The notes below the pieces were generated by a model that was not told the origin of the DNA, did not search any database, and saw only the letters and a list, made by a program, of their open reading frames with translations. This document shows positions 44,489-52,426 of a DNA stretch of 64,000 nucleotides, piece after piece. The DNA is from Ruegeria arenilitoris (GTDB taxonomy: Bacteria > Pseudomonadota > Alphaproteobacteria > Rhodobacterales > Rhodobacteraceae), in contig NZ_WPZQ01000002.1 in assembly GCF_013030265.1 (NCBI RefSeq), positions 372,001 through 436,000 of the forward strand, written 5' to 3'. Within the stretch, counting starts at the first letter, position 1; every line of letters begins with the position of its first letter. The position numbers were made by a program, and so were the translations under genes.

Positions 44489-44523
44489 CGCGGCGACGTC
44501 AGGGAGGAGGAGGCGTCGCCGCG
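44489..44523 (-). ncRNA. CcsR-type small RNA hairpin 4
   Basis: Perfect ten-bp stem CGCGGCGACG / CGTCGCCGCG around a loop holding CCTCCTCCTCCCT on the minus strand. Confidence 0.72.
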
Positions 44524-44531
44524 CGCTTTCA

Positions 44532-44564
44532 ACATCAAGGCAGGGAGGAGGAGAGCCCTGATGT
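44532..44564 (-). ncRNA. CcsR-type small RNA hairpin 3
   Basis: Stem ACATCA-AGGC / GCC-C-TGATGT with one mismatch, presenting the minus-strand loop CTCTCCTCCTCCCT. Confidence 0.7.
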
Positions 44565-44597
44565 ATCGGCTTCCGGCATTTGAGGCCGGTATAAAGT

Positions 44598-44629
44598 GCG
44601 GCAGCATCAGGGAGGAGGAGAGATGCCGC
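44598..44629 (-). ncRNA. CcsR-type small RNA hairpin 2
   Basis: Stem GCGGC-(AGC)-ATC / GATGCCGC with a three-base bulge, presenting the minus-strand loop CTCTCCTCCTCCC. Confidence 0.68.
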
Positions 44630-44639
44630 CGCTGAAATA

Positions 44640-44668
44640 CAGACCCTAAGGGAGGAAGAATGGGTCTG
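44640..44668 (-). ncRNA. CcsR-type small RNA hairpin 1 (proximal, degenerate)
   Basis: Stem CAGACCC / GGGTCTG with a loop reading CTTCCTCCC on the minus strand, so one base of the repeated C-U-C-C run is changed. It lies directly after the DUF1127 stop codon. Confidence 0.55.
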
Positions 44669-44689
44669 ATCTCGTTGTTTCTGTTGCGC

Positions 44690-44914
44690 TTAGCGCGCGG
44701 ATTGCTCTTCTGCCGCTTGCATCGCAATGCGGCGGATCATCGAACGGTGCAGGCCCAGATCGGCCAGCTCGCGGTTCGACAACGAAGACAGTTCGTTCAC
44801 GGTCTGGCGGTACATGCGGTGCCGGGCGTAACGGACCTTTACCGCCTCAACCAGTGAAGCAAATCCAAATGTCGGTGCGCTTTTCAGCGCTGTGTGATTG
44901 GTTGCTACAGCCAT
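44690..44914 (-). CDS. DUF1127 small protein, CcaF1-like
   Basis: The 74-residue basic protein has a variable N-terminus (MAVATNHTALKSAP) and a C-terminal DUF1127 domain: RHRMYRQTVNELSSLSNRELADLGLHRSMIRRIAMQAA. In Rhodobacter sphaeroides the DUF1127 protein CcaF1 is cotranscribed with CcsR small RNAs and binds RNA, affecting their maturation. Here six CTCC-loop hairpins follow the stop on the same strand, so the same role is inferred. I chose the ATG at 44914; a longer frame from 45001 adds 29 residues unlike the family. Confidence 0.85.
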   Translation of the reverse strand: MAVATNHTALKSAPTFGFASLVEAVKVRYARHRMYRQTVNELSSLSNRELADLGLHRSMIRRIAMQAAEEQSAR

Positions 44915-45222
44915 TTTCGTAACCCGATTTACTATTGTTGCTGCCGGTGTGTTCCGGCGTTTGCTTGAGGATGAAAATAGGTGAATGCTGCGATTGCACA
45001 ATAGGGTGCGACGTCAATGCTGCTATGCGGCAAGTGCATAGATTGGATGGTGTTTTTGCTTGAACCCCAAAAATCACCTTAAAAATACAGGTTTGAGGTT
45101 GCTTTACCGCAGGGCACCGTTTTCCGATGATTTTTGCCTACACTTTAGATGCCGGAATTTTGGACGGAATCTGTGAAATTCTGTGCGTTCTGTTAGCGAA
45201 GACTCTGCCTAAAAAATGTGCC

Positions 45223-45260
45223 TGGGAAATCATGGGACGCTTCTATGGGAATACATGGGT
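45223..45260 (+). promoter_or_regulatory. candidate MraZ operator, four TGGGN boxes
   Basis: TGGGA (45223), TGGGA (45233), TGGGA (45246) and TGGGT (45256) occur as two pairs with exactly five bases between the boxes in each pair and eight bases between the pairs. E. coli MraZ binds direct TGGGN repeats separated by five bases in its own promoter. The site lies about 580 bases before mraZ, in the leader. Confidence 0.65.
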
Positions 45261-45389
45261 AAGTATCTCGATACTCGAAGCGGCACAGAGATGAGCATGG
45301 CTCGAAGGTGGGTTTATGGGTGATTCGGGTCTGATTTTGAGAACAAAACAAGATCAAGTAAGGCGTGTGATCCGAATCTTTGAAATATT

Positions 45390-45404
45390 TGGGAAATTAT
45401 GGGA
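45390..45404 (+). promoter_or_regulatory. candidate MraZ operator, second pair of TGGGN boxes
   Basis: TGGGA-AATTA-TGGGA at 45390-45404 repeats the ten-base periodicity of the first group. A looser pair TGGGT at 45309 and 45317 (eight-base period) lies between them. Confidence 0.55.
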
Positions 45405-45435
45405 AAAAATGTCCTGCTAAAATGTTGTCTATATA

Positions 45436-45452
45436 TAGTAGTGCTACTACTA
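45436..45452. promoter_or_regulatory. 17-base palindrome in the mraZ leader
   Basis: TAGTAGT and ACTACTA flank GCT, a perfect seven-bp inverted repeat next to TATATA. It lies between the TGGGN boxes and the TTGACA element and may be an operator for an unknown protein or part of a promoter. Confidence 0.4.
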
Positions 45453-45474
45453 AATTTTTGCATATAATGTGTAA

Positions 45475-45503
45475 TTGACAAGATTGGGGTGAGTAATTTA
45501 TCT
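45475..45503 (+). promoter_or_regulatory. candidate sigma-70-type promoter for the mraZ leader RNA
   Basis: TTGACA at 45475-45480 is followed 17 bases later by TTATCT (45498-45503); the -35 is perfect, the -10 weak, as is common in alphaproteobacteria. An alternative is TTGAGG (45520) with TATTGA (45543), also 17 bases apart. Either would put the leader start 235-285 bases before the terminator at 45751-45790. Confidence 0.4.
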
Positions 45504-45555
45504 CTTGTGATCGTTTTTATTGAGGGCAAGCCTCAAGAATTATATTGATTTCCAT

Positions 45556-45790
45556 GAATTCCCATGGCATCCCTTATTCATCCGATGAGGACGAGGCAGA
45601 AGGGGCACCAAACGACCCCGAACCAAAAATACAAGAACAGGTTTCATACAGGCATCTCGCTTTCATCACTCAAGAGATCCGGCGCGCGGGCGAGCAGACA
45701 TCCCCCCAGGTGGCGCGCGCAGCTGGACATCCCGCAAAGCGGGCGAATGCGGCGGGTTGATCAGTGGCAGCAGATCAACCCGCCGTTTTT
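45556..45790 (+). ncRNA. upsM: UpsM-type leader small RNA of the dcw cluster
   Basis: The RNA is inferred from position and its 3' structure: it runs towards mraZ, ends in the intrinsic terminator at 45751-45790 and stops 53 bases before mraZ. In Rhodobacter sphaeroides the dcw leader yields the abundant 206-nt RNA UpsM in this arrangement. The 5' end given is an estimate from the second candidate promoter; an earlier start near 45510 is possible. Sequence identity to UpsM was not tested. Confidence 0.6.
45751..45790 (+). terminator. strong terminator (attenuator) just before mraZ
   Basis: GGCGGGTTGATC (45751-45762) and GATCAACCCGCC (45773-45784) form a perfect 12-bp stem with a ten-base loop, followed by G-TTTTT. 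It lies 54 bases upstream of the mraZ start codon, so transcripts that begin in the leader should mostly end here, and the dcw genes depend on read-through. Confidence 0.88.
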
Positions 45791-45843
45791 AACTTCGGGG
45801 GGCGTGAAATTTAGGTGGGGCGCAAGCGAAAGGGACAGTCGTC

Positions 45844-46347
45844 TTGGCGCGCAGGTTCAGAGGCGAAAGCCAGCATAAGGTGGATACAAAGGGCAGGGTG
45901 TCGATCCCGGCCTCGTTTCGCCGTGTGCTTGAGGCATCTGATCCCAACTGGCAGCCCGGCGACAATCCAGAGCTCGTGATTGTCTACGGTGACCACCGCC
46001 GAAAATATCTTGAATGTTATACGATGGAGGCGATCGACGAGGTCGATGCCAAGATCGATGCACTGCCCCGCGGTTCGATGCAGCGTAAGATGCTGCAGCG
46101 CATGTTCCATGGTCAGTCATTCCCGACCAACGTAGACGAAACCGGTCGTCTGGTTCTGCCTGCAAAGCTGCGCAACAAGATCGAACTGGAAGGCGAGGCA
46201 TTCTTTATCGCCGCCGGTGATACTTTTCAGATTTGGAAACCCGAGACCTACGAGGCCGAAGAACTGGCCGCAGCCGAAGAATGGCTGGATGACCTGCCTG
46301 ACGATTTCGATCCGATGGAGTTCCTCGACGGTCCCGGGGATGCGTGA
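45844..46347 (+). CDS. mraZ: transcriptional regulator MraZ
   Basis: The 167-residue protein has two AbrB-like repeats with the DxxGR motif: [22 protein letters not shown] and the second [15 protein letters not shown]. MraZ forms rings and binds direct TGGGN repeats; candidate boxes are found in its own leader. The only good start is TTG at 45844 (AAGGGA nine bases upstream), so weak initiation may hold expression low. Its C-terminus is extended and acidic ([12 protein letters not shown]). It overlaps rsmH by 8 bases. Confidence 0.95.
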   Translation: MARRFRGESQHKVDTKGRVSIPASFRRVLEASDPNWQPGDNPELVIVYGDHRRKYLECYTMEAIDEVDAKIDALPRGSMQRKMLQRMFHGQSFPTNVDETGRLVLPAKLRNKIELEGEAFFIAAGDTFQIWKPETYEAEELAAAEEWLDDLPDDFDPMEFLDGPGDA

Positions 46348-47347
46348 CGGCATGGCCGGCGCGGATCATTCCCCTTCGGATAAGCCCCATATCCCTGTCT
46401 TGCTTCGCCCGTTGCTTGCGGCGGTTGCACCCGTTTCTGGTGTCTGGCTGGACGGTACTTTTGGCGCAGGCGGATATACGCGCGGATTACTGGAGGCAGG
46501 GGCCGACAAGGTCATCGGTGTAGACCGCGACCCACTGGCATTCGAAATGGCTGCGGATTGGGCAAAGGGCTATGGTGACCGGCTGGTGATGCAGCCTGGT
46601 GTATTTTCACGCATGGATGAATACGCACAAGACCTTGATGGTGTTGTGCTGGATCTTGGTGTCTCATCCATGCAGCTTGATCAGGCCGAGCGTGGCTTTT
46701 CCTTCATGAAGGACGGTCCGCTGGACATGCGGATGAGCCAGGACGGCGAAAGTGCCGCCGATCTGGTGAATACAGCGACCGAAGCACAACTGGCTGATAT
46801 CCTGTTTCACTATGGCGAGGAGCGCGCCAGCCGGCGTATCGCCAAGGCTATCGTCAAGGCGCGGGCGGAAGAGCCGATCACGACAACTCTGCGTCTGGTC
46901 GAGATCATCGAATCCTGTCTGCCGCGCCCCAAGCCGGGGCAATCTCATCCTGCGACGCGTAGTTTTCAGGGTATTCGCATCGCAGTGAATGCTGAATATG
47001 AAGAGCTTTTCCAAGGACTTATGGCGGCCGAGCGGGCGTTGAAACCCGGCGGTCAGTTGGCTGTTGTCACCTTTCACTCGATCGAAGATCGCATGGTAAA
47101 GCGGTTCTTCCAGTCGCGCGCGGGCAAAACCGGTCGCGCAAACCGCTACGCACCTGAGATTGAGCAGGAACAGCCGCAGTTCACTTTGAAAACCCGCAAG
47201 GCCGTTGGCCCGGATGATCGGGAACTGCAGGAAAATCCGCGCGCGCGTTCAGCCAAGCTGCGTGTCGCCATTCGTACCGATGCCCCGGCGGGGGAAATTG
47301 ATGCCCGCGCCATCGGAATGCCGCAACTTGGGGGAAGGGCAAGATGA
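46340..47347 (+). CDS. rsmH: 16S rRNA (cytosine1402-N4)-methyltransferase RsmH
   Basis: The 335-residue protein has the SAM motif [28 protein letters not shown], the [21 protein letters not shown] region, NEY..LF-type segment ([11 protein letters not shown]) and [13 protein letters not shown]. It methylates C1402 of 16S rRNA with RsmI. The ATG at 46340 overlaps the mraZ stop; another ATG at 46352 is possible. It overlaps ftsL by four bases. Confidence 0.95.
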   Translation: MRDGMAGADHSPSDKPHIPVLLRPLLAAVAPVSGVWLDGTFGAGGYTRGLLEAGADKVIGVDRDPLAFEMAADWAKGYGDRLVMQPGVFSRMDEYAQDLDGVVLDLGVSSMQLDQAERGFSFMKDGPLDMRMSQDGESAADLVNTATEAQLADILFHYGEERASRRIAKAIVKARAEEPITTTLRLVEIIESCLPRPKPGQSHPATRSFQGIRIAVNAEYEELFQGLMAAERALKPGGQLAVVTFHSIEDRMVKRFFQSRAGKTGRANRYAPEIEQEQPQFTLKTRKAVGPDDRELQENPRARSAKLRVAIRTDAPAGEIDARAIGMPQLGGRAR

Positions 47348-47712
47348 AGAGTGTATTGTATGTGTTGACCGCCCTGGCCGTATTCGGGCTGGCTTTGTGG
47401 GCCTATCAGGAAAACTACCGCACGCAGCAGGTATTGAAGGAAACCCAGTCGCTGCAGCGTCAGATTGGCGCCGCTCAGGCGCGGCTGGCTGTTCTGAATG
47501 CAGAATGGGCTTACCTGAATCGGCCTGATCGCCTGCGCGAATTGGCGGACCTTAACTTTGAACGTCTAGGCCTGCTGCCATTGCGGGCCGAGCAGTTTGG
47601 TCGCGCTGATCAAATCGCTTATGCCGAAGATCCCGATCTGCCGATTGTCGATCCGATCGAATTGCAGGCCATCACAGACATTCAGGCACTGGGCGAGGTA
47701 CAGATCCCATGA
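47344..47712 (+). CDS. ftsL: cell division protein FtsL
   Basis: The 122-residue bitopic protein has a short N-terminus, one membrane helix (about 4-20, [18 protein letters not shown]) and a periplasmic coiled coil ([41 protein letters not shown]). It joins FtsQ and FtsB in the divisome. The ATG lies in a 4-base overlap with rsmH, and the next start overlaps its stop, as in the usual order. Confidence 0.9.
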   Translation: MKSVLYVLTALAVFGLALWAYQENYRTQQVLKETQSLQRQIGAAQARLAVLNAEWAYLNRPDRLRELADLNFERLGLLPLRAEQFGRADQIAYAEDPDLPIVDPIELQAITDIQALGEVQIP

Positions 47713-49496
47713 CCCGCACACCGCTCCGCCCGCTTGCCCGCATTCTGGACGCCCGCGCCCGAGGCGAAAACCCCAAGGCGATCGAGCGTGAGAATATCCG
47801 CCAGCGTCACGAGGATATGAAAGACCGCGCCCGGGCCCGAGCCGAGGGGCGCTTGTTGGTGCTTGGGCTCTTTTTCTTCTGTGCGTTCGCTGTCGTCGGT
47901 GTGCGCATGGGCATGCTCGCCACTTCTGAGGCTCAGGAGCCTTTGGCAAGCGCACCTGGCGCATCCATTGCCATGCAGCGCGCAAACATCGTGGACCGTG
48001 AAGGGCGCATTCTTGCGACCAACCTGGACACCTATTCGGTATACGCACAACCACCTCTGATGATCGATCCGGAGGCGGCGGCGGATGAGCTGGTCAAAAT
48101 CTTCCCAGATCTTGAAAAAGAGCGTCTGGTCAAGGATTTCACAGGCAAACGTAAGTTCCTCTGGATCAAGAAACGTATCTCACCCGAGCAGAAGCAAGCC
48201 GTACACGATATCGGCGATCCGGGCATTTTGTTTGGCCCGCGCGAAATGCGTCTTTATCCTAATGGGCGACTGGCGGCGCATATCCTCGGCGGAGCAGGTT
48301 TCGGCCGCGAAGGTGTCAGCGCTGCCGAGGTGATTGGCGTTGCGGGCGTTGAAAAACAGTTCGATGACTATTTGCGCGACCCCGCCAATGGCAACAAACC
48401 GCTGCAACTGTCGCTGGACCTGACTATTCAGGCCGCAGTCGAGCAGGTGCTGTACGGCGGCATGAAGATCATGAATGCCAAGGGTGCCTCGGCAGTGCTT
48501 ATGAACGTGCACACCGGCGAGGTCATTTCAGCGGCATCGCTGCCATCGTTTGATCCCAATGACCGTCCGCGTCCGCCAACCTCGGGTTTTGATCCGTCGG
48601 ACAGCCCACTGTTCAACCGATATGTTCAGGGCGTTTACGAGCTTGGTTCTGTGTTCAAGATTTTCACCGCCGCTCAGGCGGTGGAGATCGGGCTGGTGAA
48701 CTCGAATACCATCATCGACACATCCGGCCCGATGAAAATCGGCCGCTTTCCGATCGGTGAATTCAACGGCAAAAACTACGGCAAGATCAGTGTTGCCGAC
48801 GTGATCGTTCACAGTTCGAACCGGGGGACCGGGCGTCTGGCATTGCAGATCGGCGCGCAGCGGCAGCAGGATTTCCTGAGCACGCTGGGCATGTTTGAGC
48901 CAACTCCGTTCGAGATTGTCGAGGCAGCTGGTGGTGAGCCGCTCAAACCCAAGAAATGGGGCGAGCTCAGCACAGTGACGATTTCCTATGGCCATGGCCT
49001 TTCGACAAGTCCGATGCATCTGGCGGCGGGCTATGCGGCGATTGCCAATGGGGGGCATTATGTCAGCCCGACGATTCTGCGTCGCAACGGTCCGCAATAC
49101 GGCCCGCGCGTCCTGTCTGAGAATGCCGCAACGCAGGCACAGAAGATGTTGCGCAAGGTCGTGACCGATGGCACCGCCAGCTTTGGCGATGTTCCCGGCT
49201 ATGATGTGGCAGGTAAAACCGGCACAGCGGACAAGCCGAAACCGCGCGGCGGATATTATGATGACAAGGTCATCGCGACATTCGCCACTCTGTTTCCGGC
49301 CTATGATCCTAAATATGTGCTGATCGTCACTTTGGACGAACCTTCCATCGTGGCCTATGGCGAAAAGCGCCGTACAGCAGGCTGGACAGCGGTGCCGGTC
49401 GCTGCCGAACTGATCGGTCGCATCGCACCGCTTCTGGGTCTCAGACCACGGCTTGAGCCTGAGGCGGGCGCTGCTATAACGCTGACCTCAAACTAG
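47709..49496 (+). CDS. ftsI: division-specific transpeptidase FtsI (PBP3)
   Basis: The 595-residue class B penicillin-binding protein has an N-terminal membrane helix (about 50-75) after a basic cytoplasmic tail, a PBP dimerisation domain and the transpeptidase motifs SVFK (in ELGSVFKIF), SSN (HSSNRG) and KTG (VAGKTGTAD). It cross-links septal peptidoglycan with FtsW. It starts in a 4-base overlap with ftsL. Confidence 0.96.
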   Translation: MTRTPLRPLARILDARARGENPKAIERENIRQRHEDMKDRARARAEGRLLVLGLFFFCAFAVVGVRMGMLATSEAQEPLASAPGASIAMQRANIVDREGRILATNLDTYSVYAQPPLMIDPEAAADELVKIFPDLEKERLVKDFTGKRKFLWIKKRISPEQKQAVHDIGDPGILFGPREMRLYPNGRLAAHILGGAGFGREGVSAAEVIGVAGVEKQFDDYLRDPANGNKPLQLSLDLTIQAAVEQVLYGGMKIMNAKGASAVLMNVHTGEVISAASLPSFDPNDRPRPPTSGFDPSDSPLFNRYVQGVYELGSVFKIFTAAQAVEIGLVNSNTIIDTSGPMKIGRFPIGEFNGKNYGKISVADVIVHSSNRGTGRLALQIGAQRQQDFLSTLGMFEPTPFEIVEAAGGEPLKPKKWGELSTVTISYGHGLSTSPMHLAAGYAAIANGGHYVSPTILRRNGPQYGPRVLSENAATQAQKMLRKVVTDGTASFGDVPGYDVAGKTGTADKPKPRGGYYDDKVIATFATLFPAYDPKYVLIVTLDEPSIVAYGEKRRTAGWTAVPVAAELIGRIAPLLGLRPRLEPEAGAAITLTSN

Positions 49497-49517
49497 GCAG
49501 AACCAGGCAGGTGGGGC

Positions 49518-50999
49518 ATGGGCGCAAGGTCAAAGAAACTCAGCCAACTGGCCCTGACCGCGCGGGGTGGAAGCAATCCCGACATAACCGGGCTGGCGGT
49601 CGATAGCCGCGAGGTCAAGGACGGGTTCCTTTTTGCAGCACTTCCCGGAACGCGCGTGCATGGCGGCGAATTCATTCAGTTTGCCTTGCGTATGGGCGCA
49701 GCTGCGATCCTGACAGATGCAAAAGGGGCCGAGATTGCGGCCGAAGAATTGGTGGCCTCGGATGCCGCACTAATCGTTGTCGAAGATCCGCGTCAGGCAC
49801 TCGCCTATTCCGCAGCATTGTGGTTCGGTGCGCAGCCCAAGACCATCATCGCCGTGACCGGAACCAATGGCAAAACGTCCGTTGCGACATTCGTGCGCCA
49901 GATCTGGACCGAGCTTGGCCACGCTGCAATCAACCTAGGCACAACCGGTGTTGAAGGGGCATGGACTGCACCGTTGGCACACACGACACCCGAACCAATC
50001 ACACTGCATCGGTGTCTGGCGGACGCGGCGGACAATGGCGTAACCCATGCCGCGATGGAGGCATCGTCTCATGGGCTCGAACAACGCCGCCTGGATGGTG
50101 TACATCTCACGGCGGCGGGATTTTCGAACTTCACGCAGGATCATCTGGATTATCACGACACGTTCGAGGCCTATTTTGCCGCCAAGGCCGGGCTGTTTGA
50201 CCGCGTCCTGCCTCAGGATGGCATCGCCGTTATCAACCTCAGTGACCCAAAAGGTGCCGAGATGCGCCGGGTCGCCGAAGCCCGGGGCCAGACGGTACTC
50301 ACCGTCGGCTCAGAGGATGCGGACCTGTGCCTGCTGAACCAGCGGTTTGATGCAACCGGTCAGGATTTGCGCTTTTCATGGCGAGGCAAGACATTCCAGA
50401 CCCGGCTGAATCTGATTGGCGGGTTTCAGGCTGAAAATGTTCTGCTGGCCTGTGCTCTGGTCATCGCAGGTGGTGAAGATCCCGAGCGGGTTTTCGAAAC
50501 CCTTCCGCATCTGACGACTGTACGTGGGCGGATGCAACTGGCTGCGACCCGTGACAACGGCGCAGCAGTTTTTGTCGATTATGCACATACTCCGGATGCG
50601 GTCGCCACTGCACTGAAAGCGATGCGCCCACACGTCATGGGACGGCTGATTGCCATTGTCGGCGCCGGCGGGGATCGCGATGCCACAAAGCGTCCGTTGA
50701 TGGGCAAGGCAGCCGCAGATCACGCCGACATTGTATTTGTCACCGACGACAATCCCCGCAGCGAGGATCCAGCCATCATTCGCGCAGCTGTGATGGGGGG
50801 GGCGCCTGAGGCGACCGAGGTCGGAGACCGCGCGGAGGCTATCCTACGCGGGATTGATGCGCTGCAACCCGGCGATGCGCTGTTGATTGCGGGCAAAGGG
50901 CATGAAACCGGTCAGATCGTTGGTGATCAGGTTCTTCCGTTCGATGATGTGGAACAGGCCAGCATTGCTGTTGCGGCTTTGGATGGGAGGGTTGCATGA
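49518..50999 (+). CDS. murE: UDP-MurNAc-tripeptide synthetase MurE (meso-diaminopimelate-adding)
   Basis: The 493-residue ligase has the ATP loop GTNGKTSVATF, the carboxylated-lysine region and the DNPR motif (TDDNPRSEDP) that selects meso-diaminopimelate. It adds the third residue of the peptide stem. It begins 21 bases after ftsI and overlaps murF by four bases. Confidence 0.97.
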   Translation: MGARSKKLSQLALTARGGSNPDITGLAVDSREVKDGFLFAALPGTRVHGGEFIQFALRMGAAAILTDAKGAEIAAEELVASDAALIVVEDPRQALAYSAALWFGAQPKTIIAVTGTNGKTSVATFVRQIWTELGHAAINLGTTGVEGAWTAPLAHTTPEPITLHRCLADAADNGVTHAAMEASSHGLEQRRLDGVHLTAAGFSNFTQDHLDYHDTFEAYFAAKAGLFDRVLPQDGIAVINLSDPKGAEMRRVAEARGQTVLTVGSEDADLCLLNQRFDATGQDLRFSWRGKTFQTRLNLIGGFQAENVLLACALVIAGGEDPERVFETLPHLTTVRGRMQLAATRDNGAAVFVDYAHTPDAVATALKAMRPHVMGRLIAIVGAGGDRDATKRPLMGKAAADHADIVFVTDDNPRSEDPAIIRAAVMGGAPEATEVGDRAEAILRGIDALQPGDALLIAGKGHETGQIVGDQVLPFDDVEQASIAVAALDGRVA

Positions 51000-52390
51000 C
51001 ACTCTGGACTGCAGCCGAGGCCGCCGAGGCAACAGGTGGACGCACGACAGGTGATTGGAGCGTGAATGGCGTTTCCATCGATACCCGGACTATTCAGCCC
51101 GGAGATCTGTTTGTCGCCCTCAAAGCTGCCCGTGATGGGCATGATTTTGTGGCGCAGGCGCTTGAAAAGGGCGCCGGGGCAGCGCTGGTGTCCCGTATTC
51201 CCGAAGGTGTGTCCGAAGACGCGCCGCTGCTGATTGTTGAGGACGTTCAGACCGGGCTCGAAGCGCTGGGGCAGGCTGCCCGTGCGCGCAGTGATGCCCG
51301 GGTCGTCGGCGTAACCGGGAGTGTTGGCAAAACCTCGACCAAAGAGATGCTGGCCACGATCCTGTCCGGTCAGGGACGAACCCATGCAAGTGTTGCCAGC
51401 TACAACAACCACTGGGGCGTACCGCTAACGCTGGCGCGGATGCCGCGCGATACGGAATATGCGGTGATTGAGATCGGCATGAACCACCCCGGGGAAATCG
51501 GACCGCTGGCCCGACAGGCCAAGCCGCATGTGGCGCTGGTCACGACTGTGGCTGCTGTTCACCTGGAGGCTTTCGAGTCCGTCGCAGGTATCGCTCAAGA
51601 AAAAGCAGCTATATTCGAGGGCCTTACGGATAACGGCTCAGCTATTGTGAATGCTGACATCGAACATGCCGACATTCTACGTGACTGCGCCGATGAACGC
51701 GGCGCAAAGATCGTAGATTTCGGCACTCAGGCACAAGGTTACGCGCTGAAGGATGTGGTCCAATCTGCCGATGCCGTGCGCGCGACGGCCAGTGCCGATG
51801 ACAAGCCGATTACCTTTGACGTTCAGTCTGCTGGCACACATTTTGCGATGAACGCACTGGGTGCCCTGGCAGCATGCGTCGAGTTGGGCGTGGATCTGGA
51901 TCAGGCCATCGCTGGGCTAAGGCAGTGGTCCCCGGTCAAGGGGCGGGGCGTGCGTGAGGCGCTGTCTCTGGCCGGTGGCGGGCAGATCGAACTATTGGAC
52001 GACAGCTACAACGCCAACCCCACCTCGATGGCTGCAGCTCTAGATGTGCTGGCCGCAGCCGAGGGCAAGCGCCGCATCGCGTTTCTGGGCGACATGAAAG
52101 AGCTGGGCTCGGCAGAAGTGGCGATGCATGCAGCAATGGCAGATGTGGATGCGATGGCTCGCGTCGATCTGGTGCATAGCATTGGTCCGCTGATGAAGGC
52201 ACTGCATGACGCCTTGCCTGCGGGCAAGCGTGGGCTGTGGTTTGAAACAAGTGACGAAATGGCGGCGCATTTGCCCGACCTGATTCAGGATCAGGATGTG
52301 GTGCTGGCCAAGGGATCGCTCAGCATGGCGCTGGCACGGATTGTTGACGGTTTGCGTAAAATGGGGCAAGGGGGCGCGCTTGATCAATGA
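50996..52390 (+). CDS. murF: UDP-MurNAc-pentapeptide synthetase MurF
   Basis: The 464-residue ligase has the ATP loop GSVGKTSTKEML, IEIGMNHPGEIG and LLDDSYNANPTSM, which is the MurF D-Ala-D-Ala-adding signature. It completes the UDP-MurNAc-pentapeptide. Confidence 0.97.
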   Translation: MTLWTAAEAAEATGGRTTGDWSVNGVSIDTRTIQPGDLFVALKAARDGHDFVAQALEKGAGAALVSRIPEGVSEDAPLLIVEDVQTGLEALGQAARARSDARVVGVTGSVGKTSTKEMLATILSGQGRTHASVASYNNHWGVPLTLARMPRDTEYAVIEIGMNHPGEIGPLARQAKPHVALVTTVAAVHLEAFESVAGIAQEKAAIFEGLTDNGSAIVNADIEHADILRDCADERGAKIVDFGTQAQGYALKDVVQSADAVRATASADDKPITFDVQSAGTHFAMNALGALAACVELGVDLDQAIAGLRQWSPVKGRGVREALSLAGGGQIELLDDSYNANPTSMAAALDVLAAAEGKRRIAFLGDMKELGSAEVAMHAAMADVDAMARVDLVHSIGPLMKALHDALPAGKRGLWFETSDEMAAHLPDLIQDQDVVLAKGSLSMALARIVDGLRKMGQGGALDQ

Positions 52391-52426
52391 CCGCACCCGC
52401 GACCTCTGTGTGAGAAAGGTTTTGTA

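Larger units (their letters stand above)
44421..44629 (-). repeat. two tandem ~110-nt units, each of two CTCC-loop hairpins and a GC spacer hairpin
   Basis: Unit one is hairpin 5 (44421), spacer hairpin CCGGG/CCCGG (44462) and hairpin 4 (44489); unit two is hairpin 3 (44532), spacer hairpin CCGGC/GCCGG (44573) and hairpin 2 (44598). The matching elements start 111, 111 and 109 bases apart, which points to a past tandem duplication that kept stems and loops while bases drifted. Confidence 0.7.
44915..45843. other. 929-bp AT-rich regulatory and leader region between DUF1127 and mraZ
   Basis: This is the longest non-coding stretch of the window and clearly more AT-rich than the rest. From left to right it should hold the promoter of the DUF1127-CcsR transcript (minus strand, not identified), TGGGN boxes at 45223-45260 and 45390-45404, a 17-base palindrome at 45436-45452, candidate promoters at 45475 and 45520, and the UpsM-type RNA ending at 45790. 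No credible protein gene was found; the 71-codon frame at 45545 has no ribosome site or family. Confidence 0.7.

Noticed and set aside
44389..44660. AGGAGGAG read on the plus strand as multiple ribosome-binding sites
   Set aside because: No start codons with open frames follow, and the U-tail and DUF1127 gene show the minus strand is transcribed.
44376..44668. CRISPR-like array of AGGGAGGAGGAG repeats
   Set aside because: Repeats are 11-13 bases in hairpin loops, spacers are stems with paired arms, and no cas genes are near; the CcsR explanation is better.
45545..45760. 71-codon plus-strand frame inside the mraZ leader
   Set aside because: No ribosome site, no recognisable domain, and it overlaps the terminator stem of the leader RNA.
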